This document shows positions 1 to 4,336 of a stretch of DNA of 6,063 bases, in pieces. The notes under the pieces are model-generated. The model saw nothing but the letters and a program-made list of their open reading frames with translations, was not told where the DNA came from and did not search any database. The stretch comes from Methanobrevibacter sp. (GTDB taxonomy: Archaea > Methanobacteriota > Methanobacteria > Methanobacteriales > Methanobacteriaceae): contig JADLKP010000142.1 in the NCBI GenBank assembly GCA_016838945.1, positions 1-6,063 on the forward strand. The letters are read 5' to 3'. Position numbers and translations under genes: made by a program. How positions within the stretch are numbered: the stretch's first letter is position 1; each line of letters opens with the position of its first letter.

Positions 1-52
1 AATAACATGAAGTCATAAGCATTACTGTAAAAATTACAGCAGCTAATTGAAT

Positions 53-88
53 TAATCTTTTCTTCATTTAATTGAAATTAAAAGATTA
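53..88. repeat. Inverted repeat, 9-bp outer stem
   Basis: TAATCTTTT at 53-61 pairs perfectly with AAAAGATTA at 80-88. Inside it a second 4-bp stem (TTCA 63-66 with TGAA 73-76) could extend the hairpin. AT-rich, so chance occurrence is possible, but it lies beside longer repeats. Confidence 0.5.
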
Positions 89-95
89 CACATAG

Positions 96-124
96 AATTT
101 TAAACATGATATCATGTTAAAATT
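96..124. repeat. Near-perfect palindrome, 14-bp arms with one bulged A
   Basis: The core AACATGATATCATGTT (103-118) is a perfect 16-base palindrome with no spacer. Allowing one unpaired A at 102, the arms extend to 14 bp each (AATTTT at 96-101 with AAAATT at 119-124). A palindrome without a loop suits a dimeric DNA-binding protein better than an RNA hairpin, so an operator is a reasonable guess. The regulator and the regulated gene are unknown. Confidence 0.6.
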
Positions 125-184
125 AACAGTGTAAATGTACAATATAATTTAAATTCAACAAAATATTCTAAAAATATCTTTTAA

Positions 185-207
185 GGGTTTACACCTTTTG
201 TAAACTC
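185..207. repeat. Stem-loop, GC-richer than its surroundings
   Basis: GTTTAC (187-192) pairs with GTAAAC (200-205) around a 7-base loop. Two further pairs (G186-T206 wobble, G185-C207) lengthen the stem to 8 pairs. The G/C cluster stands out in the AT-rich stretch. It sits 16 bases before the long hairpin at 224-262. Confidence 0.45.
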
Positions 208-223
208 CATTTTTGGGAAATTG

Positions 224-262
224 AAATGTTAAAGAATCCAATTTTGGATTCATTTAACATTT
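224..262. repeat. Long hairpin, 18-bp stem with one bulged A
   Basis: AAATGTTAAA (224-233) and GAATCCAA (234-241) pair with TTGGATTC (244-251) and TTTAACATTT (253-262). The only defect is an unpaired A at 252, and the loop is two bases. This is the strongest inverted repeat in the window. On the plus strand it is followed by T6 at 275-280 and more T-runs to about 315, so it could end a plus-strand transcript from the left. A role as a structured RNA or protein site is also possible. Confidence 0.65.
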
Positions 263-459
263 GATACTATGCTATTTTTTAAATATTAATAAAGACACTT
301 TTTATTCTAATCTTTTTGCCAAATCTTTCAATTAATTAAAATTTTCCAAATTCAAAATAATAATCTAATACAATATAAATTTATTAAAAGAACTATTTTT
401 TATAAAATAAAGGCAATATTTCAATTTAAATAGAAATAGAGCATGGAAAATTCGTTAAA

Positions 460-468
460 TTTATAAAT
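460..468 (+). promoter_or_regulatory. Candidate archaeal TATA box for the small ORF at 544
   Basis: TTTATAAAT resembles the archaeal TATA consensus. With the usual 22-27 base distance, transcription would begin around 486-492, leaving a 5' untranslated leader of about 55 bases before the ATG at 544. In such AT-rich DNA a TATA-like string is weak evidence alone. Its spacing relative to the strong SD and ORF is what supports it. Confidence 0.4.
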
Positions 469-531
469 AATTAATTTAAACTATTATCAAGGTTTCGACA
501 TCTTAAATAAATCTTCAATTTCCCAAATGAT

Positions 532-539
532 GGAGGTGA
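532..539 (+). promoter_or_regulatory. Strong Shine-Dalgarno site, GGAGGTGA
   Basis: GGAGGTGA matches the complement of the conserved archaeal 16S rRNA 3' end over eight bases. It ends four bases before the ATG at 544, ideal spacing. No annotated gene in the window has as long an SD match, and it is the only such plus-strand match I found. Confidence 0.65.
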
Positions 540-543
540 AATT

Positions 544-618
544 ATGGTCGTGACCTTGAGACAAGTTTTACTTGTTTTCCTTTTCATTATTCAAATGACC
601 TTAATTTTCATTGAATAA
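544..618 (+). CDS. Candidate small membrane peptide, 24 residues
   Basis: This short ORF is not recognised as a known family. It starts at ATG four bases after GGAGGTGA and ends at TAA; the nearest in-frame upstream stop is TAA at 508-510, so no longer form is likely. The peptide has a short N-terminal part with one basic residue (Arg6) and then an almost uninterrupted hydrophobic run, VLLVFLFIIQMTLIFI (residues 8-23), ending in Glu24. That is the size and character of a single membrane-spanning segment. It is the only plus-strand gene candidate, facing the ribosomal-protein operon that ends at 853. Its mRNA can fold: AGACAAG (559-565) with CTTGTTT (571-577), and 589-598 with 608-616 around the stop codon. 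It could be a small membrane protein, a hydrophobic toxin-like peptide or a leader peptide. No homology search was possible, and the small size makes chance a real alternative. Confidence 0.5.
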   Translation: MVVTLRQVLLVFLFIIQMTLIFIE

Positions 619-811
619 GCTGTAGTTTCATGATTGTTGAATTATACAAAAAGTTTTATAGGTTTGATTTGACCTTAGATGCCCTTTCATCCTTAATATA
701 ATAGGATAATTTGAACTTAAAACCAATAAAAACTAAATAAAAAAAAGATGATTCTGATTCTTAATTGATAAAATTAGCAAAAATAGAAAATTAAATTGTA
801 TAGTAAACTAA
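619..811. other. Intergenic stretch between small ORF and S27ae terminator
   Basis: No gene is visible. The heptamer TGACCTT at 670-676 repeats the one found at 551-557 and 596-602 inside the small ORF. A short 5-bp inverted repeat (ATCCT/AGGAT) lies near 690-706. No clear plus-strand T-tract terminator follows the small ORF. On the minus strand the region is T-rich (for example the T8 opposite A741-A746 and neighbours), consistent with late termination of the ribosomal-protein transcript. Confidence 0.4.
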
Positions 812-817
812 AACTAT

Positions 818-861
818 TAAAAAAAGTAAAAAAAGTAAAGAAAAGAATAAATCTATTCTTT
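818..861 (-). terminator. Terminator of the S24e-S27ae transcript, overlapping the stop codon
   Basis: On the minus strand AAAGAATA (861-854) pairs perfectly with TATTCTTT (849-842) around a 4-base loop. The stem includes part of the S27ae stop codon (855-853). It is followed by a very U-rich stretch with two U7 runs down to about 818. This resembles an intrinsic-type terminator, and U-rich tracts are also the known archaeal 3'-end signal used by the aCPSF1/FttA factor. Confidence 0.65.
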
Positions 862-1011
862 AGTTTTCATTTCAGTGTATCCGCATTTACCGCAAGCGAA
901 TCTGTCACCGTGGTCAGCCATGAAGACACCTTCACCACAACGAGGACAGAATGGGTTTTTTCTTACGATTTTGTCTCCTTCTACAGTGTATAAATCTTTT
1001 TTATCAGGCAT
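853..1011 (-). CDS. rps27ae: 30S ribosomal protein S27ae (eS31)
   Basis: A 52-residue zinc-ribbon protein of the small ribosomal subunit, the archaeal counterpart of the ribosomal part of eukaryotic ubiquitin-S27a, without ubiquitin. It begins MPDKKDLYTVEGDKIVRKNP and carries two CxxC pairs, CPRC (Cys22, Cys25) and CGKC (Cys40, Cys43), which bind one zinc. The basic linker KIVRKNPFCP and the closing CGY are typical. Length is normal for archaeal S27ae. The ATG at 1011 follows a strong SD, AGGAGGA (1025-1019), with 7 bases of spacing. It lies 27 bases downstream of S24e and is surely cotranscribed with it. The two genes are neighbours in most archaea. The stop codon lies within a terminator hairpin, so this is the last gene of the operon. 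Confidence 0.95.
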   Translation of the reverse strand: MPDKKDLYTVEGDKIVRKNPFCPRCGEGVFMADHGDRFACGKCGYTEMKTKE

Positions 1012-1038
1012 AATAATATCCTCCTAAACATTAATCAT

Positions 1039-1356
1039 TTATTCTTCCGCTTCATCTTCTTCTTCAGCAGGAGCTTCTGGTTCTTTGTTCTTTTCAATGA
1101 TGCTTGGTTTTTCAACATCAATTAAAGATGATTCTCTACCATAGACTTTAGCGTAACCAGTTGCTTTAGGTTCACCGTATCCTGGTTGAATGTTGTCTAC
1201 AACGATTAATTCTTTTTTAGTGTCAAGCATAGCAACTAATTTGCTTTTGACATCTAAAAGCTTAGGAGTTGGTTCTCCTACATATGAAACAATAAATTTT
1301 ACTTCAGTTCTATCAAATAAGACGTTTTCTTTCTTTTCAATAATTTCGATTTCCAT
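1039..1356 (-). CDS. rps24e: 30S ribosomal protein S24e
   Basis: Small-subunit ribosomal protein of 105 residues. The N-terminal strand MEIEIIEKKENVLFDRTEV, the central basic stretch with KLVAMLDTKKELIVVDNIQ (residues 39-57) and the GYAKVYG segment (67-73) are family hallmarks. The last 14 residues form an acidic, Glu-rich tail (EPEAPAEEEDEAEE), a disordered extension likely to be solvent-exposed. The ATG at 1356 follows a moderate SD, AGAGAGG (1371-1365), with 8 bases of spacing. It is second in the kinase-S24e-S27ae group. The 78-base gap upstream is AT-rich and could hold an additional promoter, but I see no clear TATA box. Confidence 0.94.
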   Translation of the reverse strand: MEIEIIEKKENVLFDRTEVKFIVSYVGEPTPKLLDVKSKLVAMLDTKKELIVVDNIQPGYGEPKATGYAKVYGRESSLIDVEKPSIIEKNKEPEAPAEEEDEAEE

Positions 1357-1434
1357 TATAAAAACCTCTCTATTAGGGTTTGAATTTAATTATTATTAAT
1401 AAATAAATAATCTATCAAAACAAGCTAAGAAAAA

Positions 1435-1935
1435 CTATTCCTTATTAAAATAAGTCATAAGTTTAGCGGCTTTGTCTTTTCCTTCGCAAACATTTACAAA
1501 GACCAATCCCTCATTAGGCTGACCATATAGAATGACAGCATCTTCAGGTGCGATCAATAAGCATGGAAGAACTGCAAGATCTTCTTCCCCTTCAACTACA
1601 ATAATGCGATTTTCATTATCCTCTAAAGTTAAAGAAATAGCTCTTTCTATGGTTTCCCATAAATCTTCAGTGATTGTACCTGCAGGATTTTCTGATTCAA
1701 AAATGTTTTCTGTACGAATAATATCATGATTATGATCTTTACGTTGAATACGATTGTCAATGATTCCCAAATCAGGAATCAAATCATTATCAACAAGATT
1801 TTTAGTGGTTTGATCACCAACAGAGATTAAAAAATTAGCTTCTTTAATCATAGGTATTGCATCTTCAAATTCAACATACAATTTACCTAATGGTTTCTTA
1901 AATTCACCAATTAAATTTTCATCTAATTTAAACAA
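1435..1935 (-). CDS. GTP-dependent dephospho-CoA kinase (DUF359 family)
   Basis: A 166-residue cytoplasmic protein of the DUF359 family. The family was shown in Thermococcus to phosphorylate dephospho-CoA with GTP, the last step of archaeal CoA synthesis; it is unrelated to bacterial CoaE. Conserved segments in order are FKKPLG (12-17), SVGDQTTKNLV (38-48), LGIIDNRIQRK (56-66), NPAGTIT (83-89), VVEGEEDLAVLP (113-124) and LYGQPNEGLV (136-145). The acidic residues Asp41, Asp60 and Glu117/Glu118 are candidate nucleotide, metal or catalytic positions. The start is TTG at 1935, because GAGGTT (1946-1941) is an SD at 5-base spacing and the first internal ATG (residue 29) would remove the conserved FKKPLG part. 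It leads S24e by 78 bases, an arrangement seen in other methanogens. A metabolic enzyme inside an information-gene cluster may reflect shared growth-rate control, which is inference. Confidence 0.9.
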   Translation of the reverse strand: MFKLDENLIGEFKKPLGKLYVEFEDAIPMIKEANFLISVGDQTTKNLVDNDLIPDLGIIDNRIQRKDHNHDIIRTENIFESENPAGTITEDLWETIERAISLTLEDNENRIIVVEGEEDLAVLPCLLIAPEDAVILYGQPNEGLVFVNVCEGKDKAAKLMTYFNKE

Positions 1936-1940
1936 GCTTT

Positions 1941-1946
1941 AACCTC
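1941..1946 (-). promoter_or_regulatory. SD site fixing the TTG start of the kinase gene
   Basis: The minus-strand hexamer GAGGTT lies 5 bases before the TTG at 1935-1933. No ATG or GTG lies at suitable spacing, so this SD selects the TTG and preserves the conserved N-terminus. Confidence 0.6.
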
Positions 1947-2051
1947 TATCAATAAATCCAAATAATAATATTTTAAATCAATATTTTAAAATAAGTCTAT
2001 AAAATATATAGTAAAATAATTATTATACTTTAATATTTATCTAATTTAAGA

Positions 2052-2059
2052 TATATAAA
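2052..2059 (-). promoter_or_regulatory. Candidate TATA box for the kinase-S24e-S27ae operon
   Basis: On the minus strand the sequence is TTTATATA, a full match to the archaeal TTTAWATA consensus. Initiation would fall near 2030, giving a leader of about 95 bases. A second AT-rich candidate lies around 1998-2010. The 253-base gap up to the DUF4013 gene, with a terminator at its far end, makes an operon promoter here necessary, but the exact box is uncertain in such AT-rich DNA. Confidence 0.4.
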
Positions 2060-2097
2060 GTTTAGCATTAAAATCAGTTAAAAAAAGAAAATTTAAT

Positions 2098-2187
2098 AAA
2101 AAAAATAGAAAAAAGAGCGAAATAACATCAACTCTAATTGTGAAAAGTTTTCATCAAGGTTTTAAAGGCGAAGCCTTAAAAAGCTTG
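2098..2187 (-). terminator. Terminator after the DUF4013 gene
   Basis: One base after the DUF4013 stop codon the transcript can fold into a stem: CAAG/CTTG at the base (2187-2184 with 2158-2155), then UUUUAAGGC paired with GCCUUUAAAA around a UUC loop (2181-2160, one bulge opposite A2164). A second small palindrome, TGAAAA-C-TTTTCA, lies at 2153-2141. U-rich tracts follow (U6 at 2114-2109, U8 at 2105-2098). The GC-rich tip is conspicuous against the AT-rich background. This is the best hairpin-plus-U-tract terminator in the window. Confidence 0.65.
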
Positions 2188-2188
2188 T

Positions 2189-3001
2189 TTATTCTGCATC
2201 ACTGTAAAGGTTTCCTAAAGCTCTAGCACCGAATAAAGCTATAAATGGGGCTACAATTAATAATCCGATCAAGATACCTACATATGGAATAGCAGTGATA
2301 AGTCCTAAAACTAATCCTAAAATTAGTGTAATGACAAATAAAAGGATATACCATCCGATATATCTTCCAACACCAATTTCTTGGATGTCACCAATCACTT
2401 CCCCAATGTTGATGGCTTCGCCGATACTGTCATATTTAGCTAATCTGCACATTGCAATTTCCAACAATAAGCCAAATATGATGTATAGGATCATTGCAAC
2501 TATAACAGTGACGAAAAGCCCAGTGAATAAAGAAGCCCAATATTCTTGAGGAACTGTATTTACCATAGAGGTAGCGTTCACTGTTGTATTTGTTACCTCT
2601 TGACCCATATATTCAACAATCTTGAATACAGCAGAATAGGTTCCGGAAAGCCATCCGACAATCAAAACGATTATTGTTGGTATGATATAGTAAACAATTT
2701 CCACAACCAATAATTTTAATCCATCAACAAGATTTGCAAAAATATCCAATGCAGGAATATCTTCACTGAAATTTATTGATTCCTTTAAAACACTTAAGAG
2801 ATAACCTTGTGTTACGAAATAAAGAATCAATGAAACGATTCCAAGCAATCCGACTACAGTTGCATTTATTTCAATACCCCAGGAACCTAATACTGATGTT
2901 AAATCTGCAACAAGAAAAATTATTCCAAAAATGAGTAAAGCCTTATAATCATTTGTAGGATAGACTAAAGCTTCCTTAAATAAATCTATTAATCCAGTCA
3001 T
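2189..3001 (-). CDS. DUF4013 multi-pass membrane protein
   Basis: A 270-residue hydrophobic protein of unknown function resembling the DUF4013 family, which is abundant in Methanobrevibacter and relatives. I see about six membrane segments, near residues 21-40, 48-72, 97-118, 157-183, 213-236 and 238-260. Family-like features are GLKLLVVEIVYYIIPTIIV (94-112), the loop with DSIGEAINIGEVIGDIQEIGVGRYIGWY (split at 191-218), and the C-terminal FGARALGNLYSDAE. The stretch at 133-155, rich in Asn and Thr and with NTT and NAT sequons, is probably a loop outside the membrane. There is no cleavable signal peptide. The ATG at 3001 follows GGAGG (3012-3008) at 6-base spacing. It appears to be a single-gene unit with its own promoter and terminator. 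It interrupts an otherwise conserved run of information genes, suggesting lineage-specific insertion. Its job is unknown. Confidence 0.85.
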   Translation of the reverse strand: MTGLIDLFKEALVYPTNDYKALLIFGIIFLVADLTSVLGSWGIEINATVVGLLGIVSLILYFVTQGYLLSVLKESINFSEDIPALDIFANLVDGLKLLVVEIVYYIIPTIIVLIVGWLSGTYSAVFKIVEYMGQEVTNTTVNATSMVNTVPQEYWASLFTGLFVTVIVAMILYIIFGLLLEIAMCRLAKYDSIGEAINIGEVIGDIQEIGVGRYIGWYILLFVITLILGLVLGLITAIPYVGILIGLLIVAPFIALFGARALGNLYSDAE

Positions 3002-3067
3002 AAAAAGCCTCCATAATTAAATAGTTATTTTTAAAATAGACCATATTTTAACATATATACAATAATA

Positions 3068-3075
3068 TATTTAAA
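3068..3075 (-). promoter_or_regulatory. Candidate TATA box for the DUF4013 gene
   Basis: On the minus strand TTTAAATA matches the TTTAWATA consensus, predicting a start near 3045-3050 and a leader of about 45 bases before the ATG at 3001. An alternative TATATA run lies at 3084-3092. The AT-rich context limits certainty. Confidence 0.4.
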
Positions 3076-3151
3076 TAAAACTTTTATATATACATTTTTA
3101 TCAAAATAATAATATTTTTGATTAAATAATTAAAAATGAATAACAAAAACT

Positions 3152-3324
3152 AAATAGAATTAATAAAAAATAGCAAATAATTAAGATAATGCAAAATTAC
3201 TAAAATTTATAAGAAAAAATAGCTAAAATATTTTTAAAAATTGAATAAAAAATAGAATAATTAACAGATAAAAATAGAAAAAAATAGTAAAAATAGATAG
3301 AAATCTAAAATAGACTAAAAATAG
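3152..3324 (-). repeat. Degenerate AAATAG (transcript CUAUUU) repeat tract
   Basis: The hexamer AAATAG occurs nine times on the plus strand, starting at 3152, 3168, 3217, 3250, 3272, 3282, 3291, 3308 and 3319, mostly inside A-runs. In the minus-strand transcript downstream of spt4 these read as repeated U-runs separated by C or CUA, a plausible extended U-rich 3'-end region. The last five are spaced 9-17 bases apart, so the A-runs are partly in helical phase and could also bend the DNA. No gene lies in the 3002-3404 gap. Confidence 0.45.
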
Positions 3325-3371
3325 AAAAGAAATAATTGAGATTTGCTCCCAATCATTAAAAATATTTTGAT

Positions 3372-3392
3372 CAAACTTTTTCTAAAAGTTTG
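3372..3392 (-). terminator. Hairpin downstream of spt4, probable terminator
   Basis: CAAACTTTT (3372-3380) and AAAAGTTTG (3384-3392) form a perfect 9-bp stem around a TCT loop, 12 bases past the spt4 stop codon. On the minus strand a short U-run (TATTTTTAAT, about 3365-3355) follows, then the U-rich repeat tract to 3152. A second palindrome, TTTGATCAAA (3366-3375), overlaps its edge and would compete with it. Confidence 0.55.
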
Positions 3393-3404
3393 GAAAGTTG
3401 GGGT

Positions 3405-3587
3405 TTATCTTACCCTTAAAGCGTATTCTCCAGCTTTGGTAATGCCTAATTCTTTAGCAACATCTGATTCTTCAGGATTAGTCACTATCAAAAGACCGCT
3501 CCAGTTAGAAGAAGTAGGATTTTTGCATTCAGGGCATTGTTCCTTATCAGTTAATAAACTGCAGTGAGTACAAGCTTTCATTACCAT
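3405..3587 (-). CDS. spt4: Transcription elongation factor Spt4 (formerly RpoE'')
   Basis: A 60-residue zinc protein, the partner of Spt5 (NusG-like) in the elongation factor that closes over the RNA polymerase cleft and improves processivity. The zinc site is the two pairs CTHC (Cys6, Cys9) and CPEC (Cys18, Cys21). The Trp29-Ser-Gly-Leu turn and the following strand LLIVTNPEES are typical, as is the end GEYALRV. Length is normal for archaeal Spt4. The start ATG at 3587 shares one base with the rpo7 stop codon (TAATG), so the two are translationally coupled. AGGTGG (3600-3595) gives 7-base SD spacing; a second ATG two codons later (3581) would be 13 bases away and is less likely. The spt5 gene is not in this window. 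A hairpin 12 bases downstream closes the operon. Confidence 0.95.
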   Translation of the reverse strand: MVMKACTHCSLLTDKEQCPECKNPTSSNWSGLLIVTNPEESDVAKELGITKAGEYALRVR

Positions 3588-4171
3588 TATTCTTCCACCT
3601 TAGCCATAGCTTTATTTTCCTTTGCCTTGTTCTTTTCAGCTTCAATCCATTCAAATTTACCTAAATTAGGTTGTCTCATGGTAAGGCCAATTTTAGATTC
3701 CTTAATGGATTTGCCTTTTAGAGATAAAGTTACGATTCTTGCTCTGATTTTATCCCCTTCAGTTAAGATCTTATTGGTTTCATTACCTATAAGAGATGCA
3801 TTTCTAGGATCATAATTAATATAGTCATCAGTCACTTGAGATACGTGTACAAGACCTTCCATTGGCCCAATCTTTACGAATGCACCAAATTCAGTAATGT
3901 CAGTAACTTCACCTTCAACAACTTCCTGTTGTTCAGGCTTAAAGAAAATAGCATTAAAGACTACATTATGGTATGCAGCACCATCACCCATAATAAGCAC
4001 TCCTTCACCAATTTCTTCAATACTGAAAGCACCGACCATTAAACCTAAGTTCTTATCAAGCTGACCGATGTATTCTTCATTTAAAGTTTCAATAGCTACA
4101 TCTTCAAGAGGTTCATCAAACCTATAAGGTGGAATTCTTACAGTTCCCTCAATAGTTGTCATGTAATACAA
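3587..4171 (-). CDS. rpoE: DNA-directed RNA polymerase subunit Rpo7 (RpoE', RpoE1)
   Basis: A 194-residue stalk subunit of archaeal RNA polymerase, equivalent to eukaryotic Rpb7. With Rpo4 it forms the stalk that binds emerging RNA and helps open complex formation and termination. Residues 1-80 are the N-terminal tip domain, including VRIPPYRF (11-18) and IGEGVLIMGDGAAYHNVVF (54-72). Residues 82-166 are an S1 RNA-binding domain with EGEVTDITEFGAFVKIGPME (86-105), GLVHVSQ (106-112), the DDYINYDP segment (115-122) and GLTMRQP (162-168). The C-terminal tail (178-194) is charged, Lys/Glu/Ala-rich. The start is TTG at 4171: GAGGGA (4182-4177) has 5-base spacing to it but 14 to the ATG at residue 4, and the family commonly begins MYY or similar. 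Its stop overlaps the spt4 start. Confidence 0.95.
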   Translation of the reverse strand: MYYMTTIEGTVRIPPYRFDEPLEDVAIETLNEEYIGQLDKNLGLMVGAFSIEEIGEGVLIMGDGAAYHNVVFNAIFFKPEQQEVVEGEVTDITEFGAFVKIGPMEGLVHVSQVTDDYINYDPRNASLIGNETNKILTEGDKIRARIVTLSLKGKSIKESKIGLTMRQPNLGKFEWIEAEKNKAKENKAMAKVEE

Positions 4172-4176
4172 AATAA

Positions 4177-4182
4177 TCCCTC
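4177..4182 (-). promoter_or_regulatory. SD site fixing the TTG start of rpo7
   Basis: Minus-strand GAGGGA sits 5 bases from the TTG at 4171-4169 and 14 from the next ATG at 4162. The spacing and the family's usual N-terminus both favour the TTG. Confidence 0.6.
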
Positions 4183-4285
4183 GTTTTTAAGTAAATTTAA
4201 ATTTTTATAAAATCTCGTGAAATATGAATATAATTGAATATATTAATTAAACAATACATAACTAATGCATTTTTAATTAAAATAT

Positions 4286-4307
4286 ACTTTTAAATAATAT
4301 TTAAAGT
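4286..4307 (-). promoter_or_regulatory. Candidate rpo7-spt4 promoter within an inverted repeat
   Basis: The minus-strand octamer TTTAAATA (4305-4298) matches the archaeal TATA consensus and would start transcription near 4275, giving a leader of about 100 bases. It lies within an inverted repeat, ACTTTTAAAT (4286-4295) with ATTTAAAGT (4299-4307), 9 bp with one bulge. Located 30 bases past the PIN stop codon, the same repeat could instead be part of that gene's 3' end. Other AT-rich candidates exist in 4190-4260, so the assignment is tentative. Confidence 0.35.
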
Positions 4308-4336
4308 TAATCATAATTTATTTAATTAGTTAACCA

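Larger units (their letters stand above)
1..459. other. Non-coding AT-rich region with an inverted-repeat cluster
   Basis: No ORF with a credible start and SD is visible on either strand in this stretch. It is strongly AT-rich but contains a series of inverted repeats: a 6-bp stem (CTGTAA/TTACAG, 25-39), then repeats at 53-88, 96-124, 185-207 and 224-262 listed separately, and a weaker one at 288-306. T-runs on the plus strand follow the last strong hairpin (T6 at 275-280, T5 at 299-303). One reading is the 3' end or terminator zone of a plus-strand gene or RNA entering from the left; another is an operator or structured RNA. The neighbour to the left is not in the window, so the role is open. 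Confidence 0.5.

Noticed and set aside
1..310. tRNA or rRNA gene in the hairpin-rich region
   Set aside because: There is no cloverleaf, T-loop or anticodon pattern, and GC content is far below that of stable RNAs.
527..553. 8-codon ORF starting at ATG 527, upstream of and overlapping the small ORF
   Set aside because: It has no SD of its own; the strong SD lies inside it and is placed for the ATG at 544.
796..993. 65-codon plus-strand ORF across the S27ae region
   Set aside because: It runs antisense to S27ae, whose zinc-binding motifs and SD are clear, starts in the terminator and has no SD.
3152..3324. CRISPR-like array from the regularly spaced AAATAG units
   Set aside because: The units are only six bases, spacing is irregular and there are no conserved longer repeats or unique spacers.
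3343..3567. 74-codon plus-strand ORF over spt4
   Set aside because: Antisense to spt4, which has both zinc CxxC pairs and coupled translation with rpo7; no SD on the plus strand.
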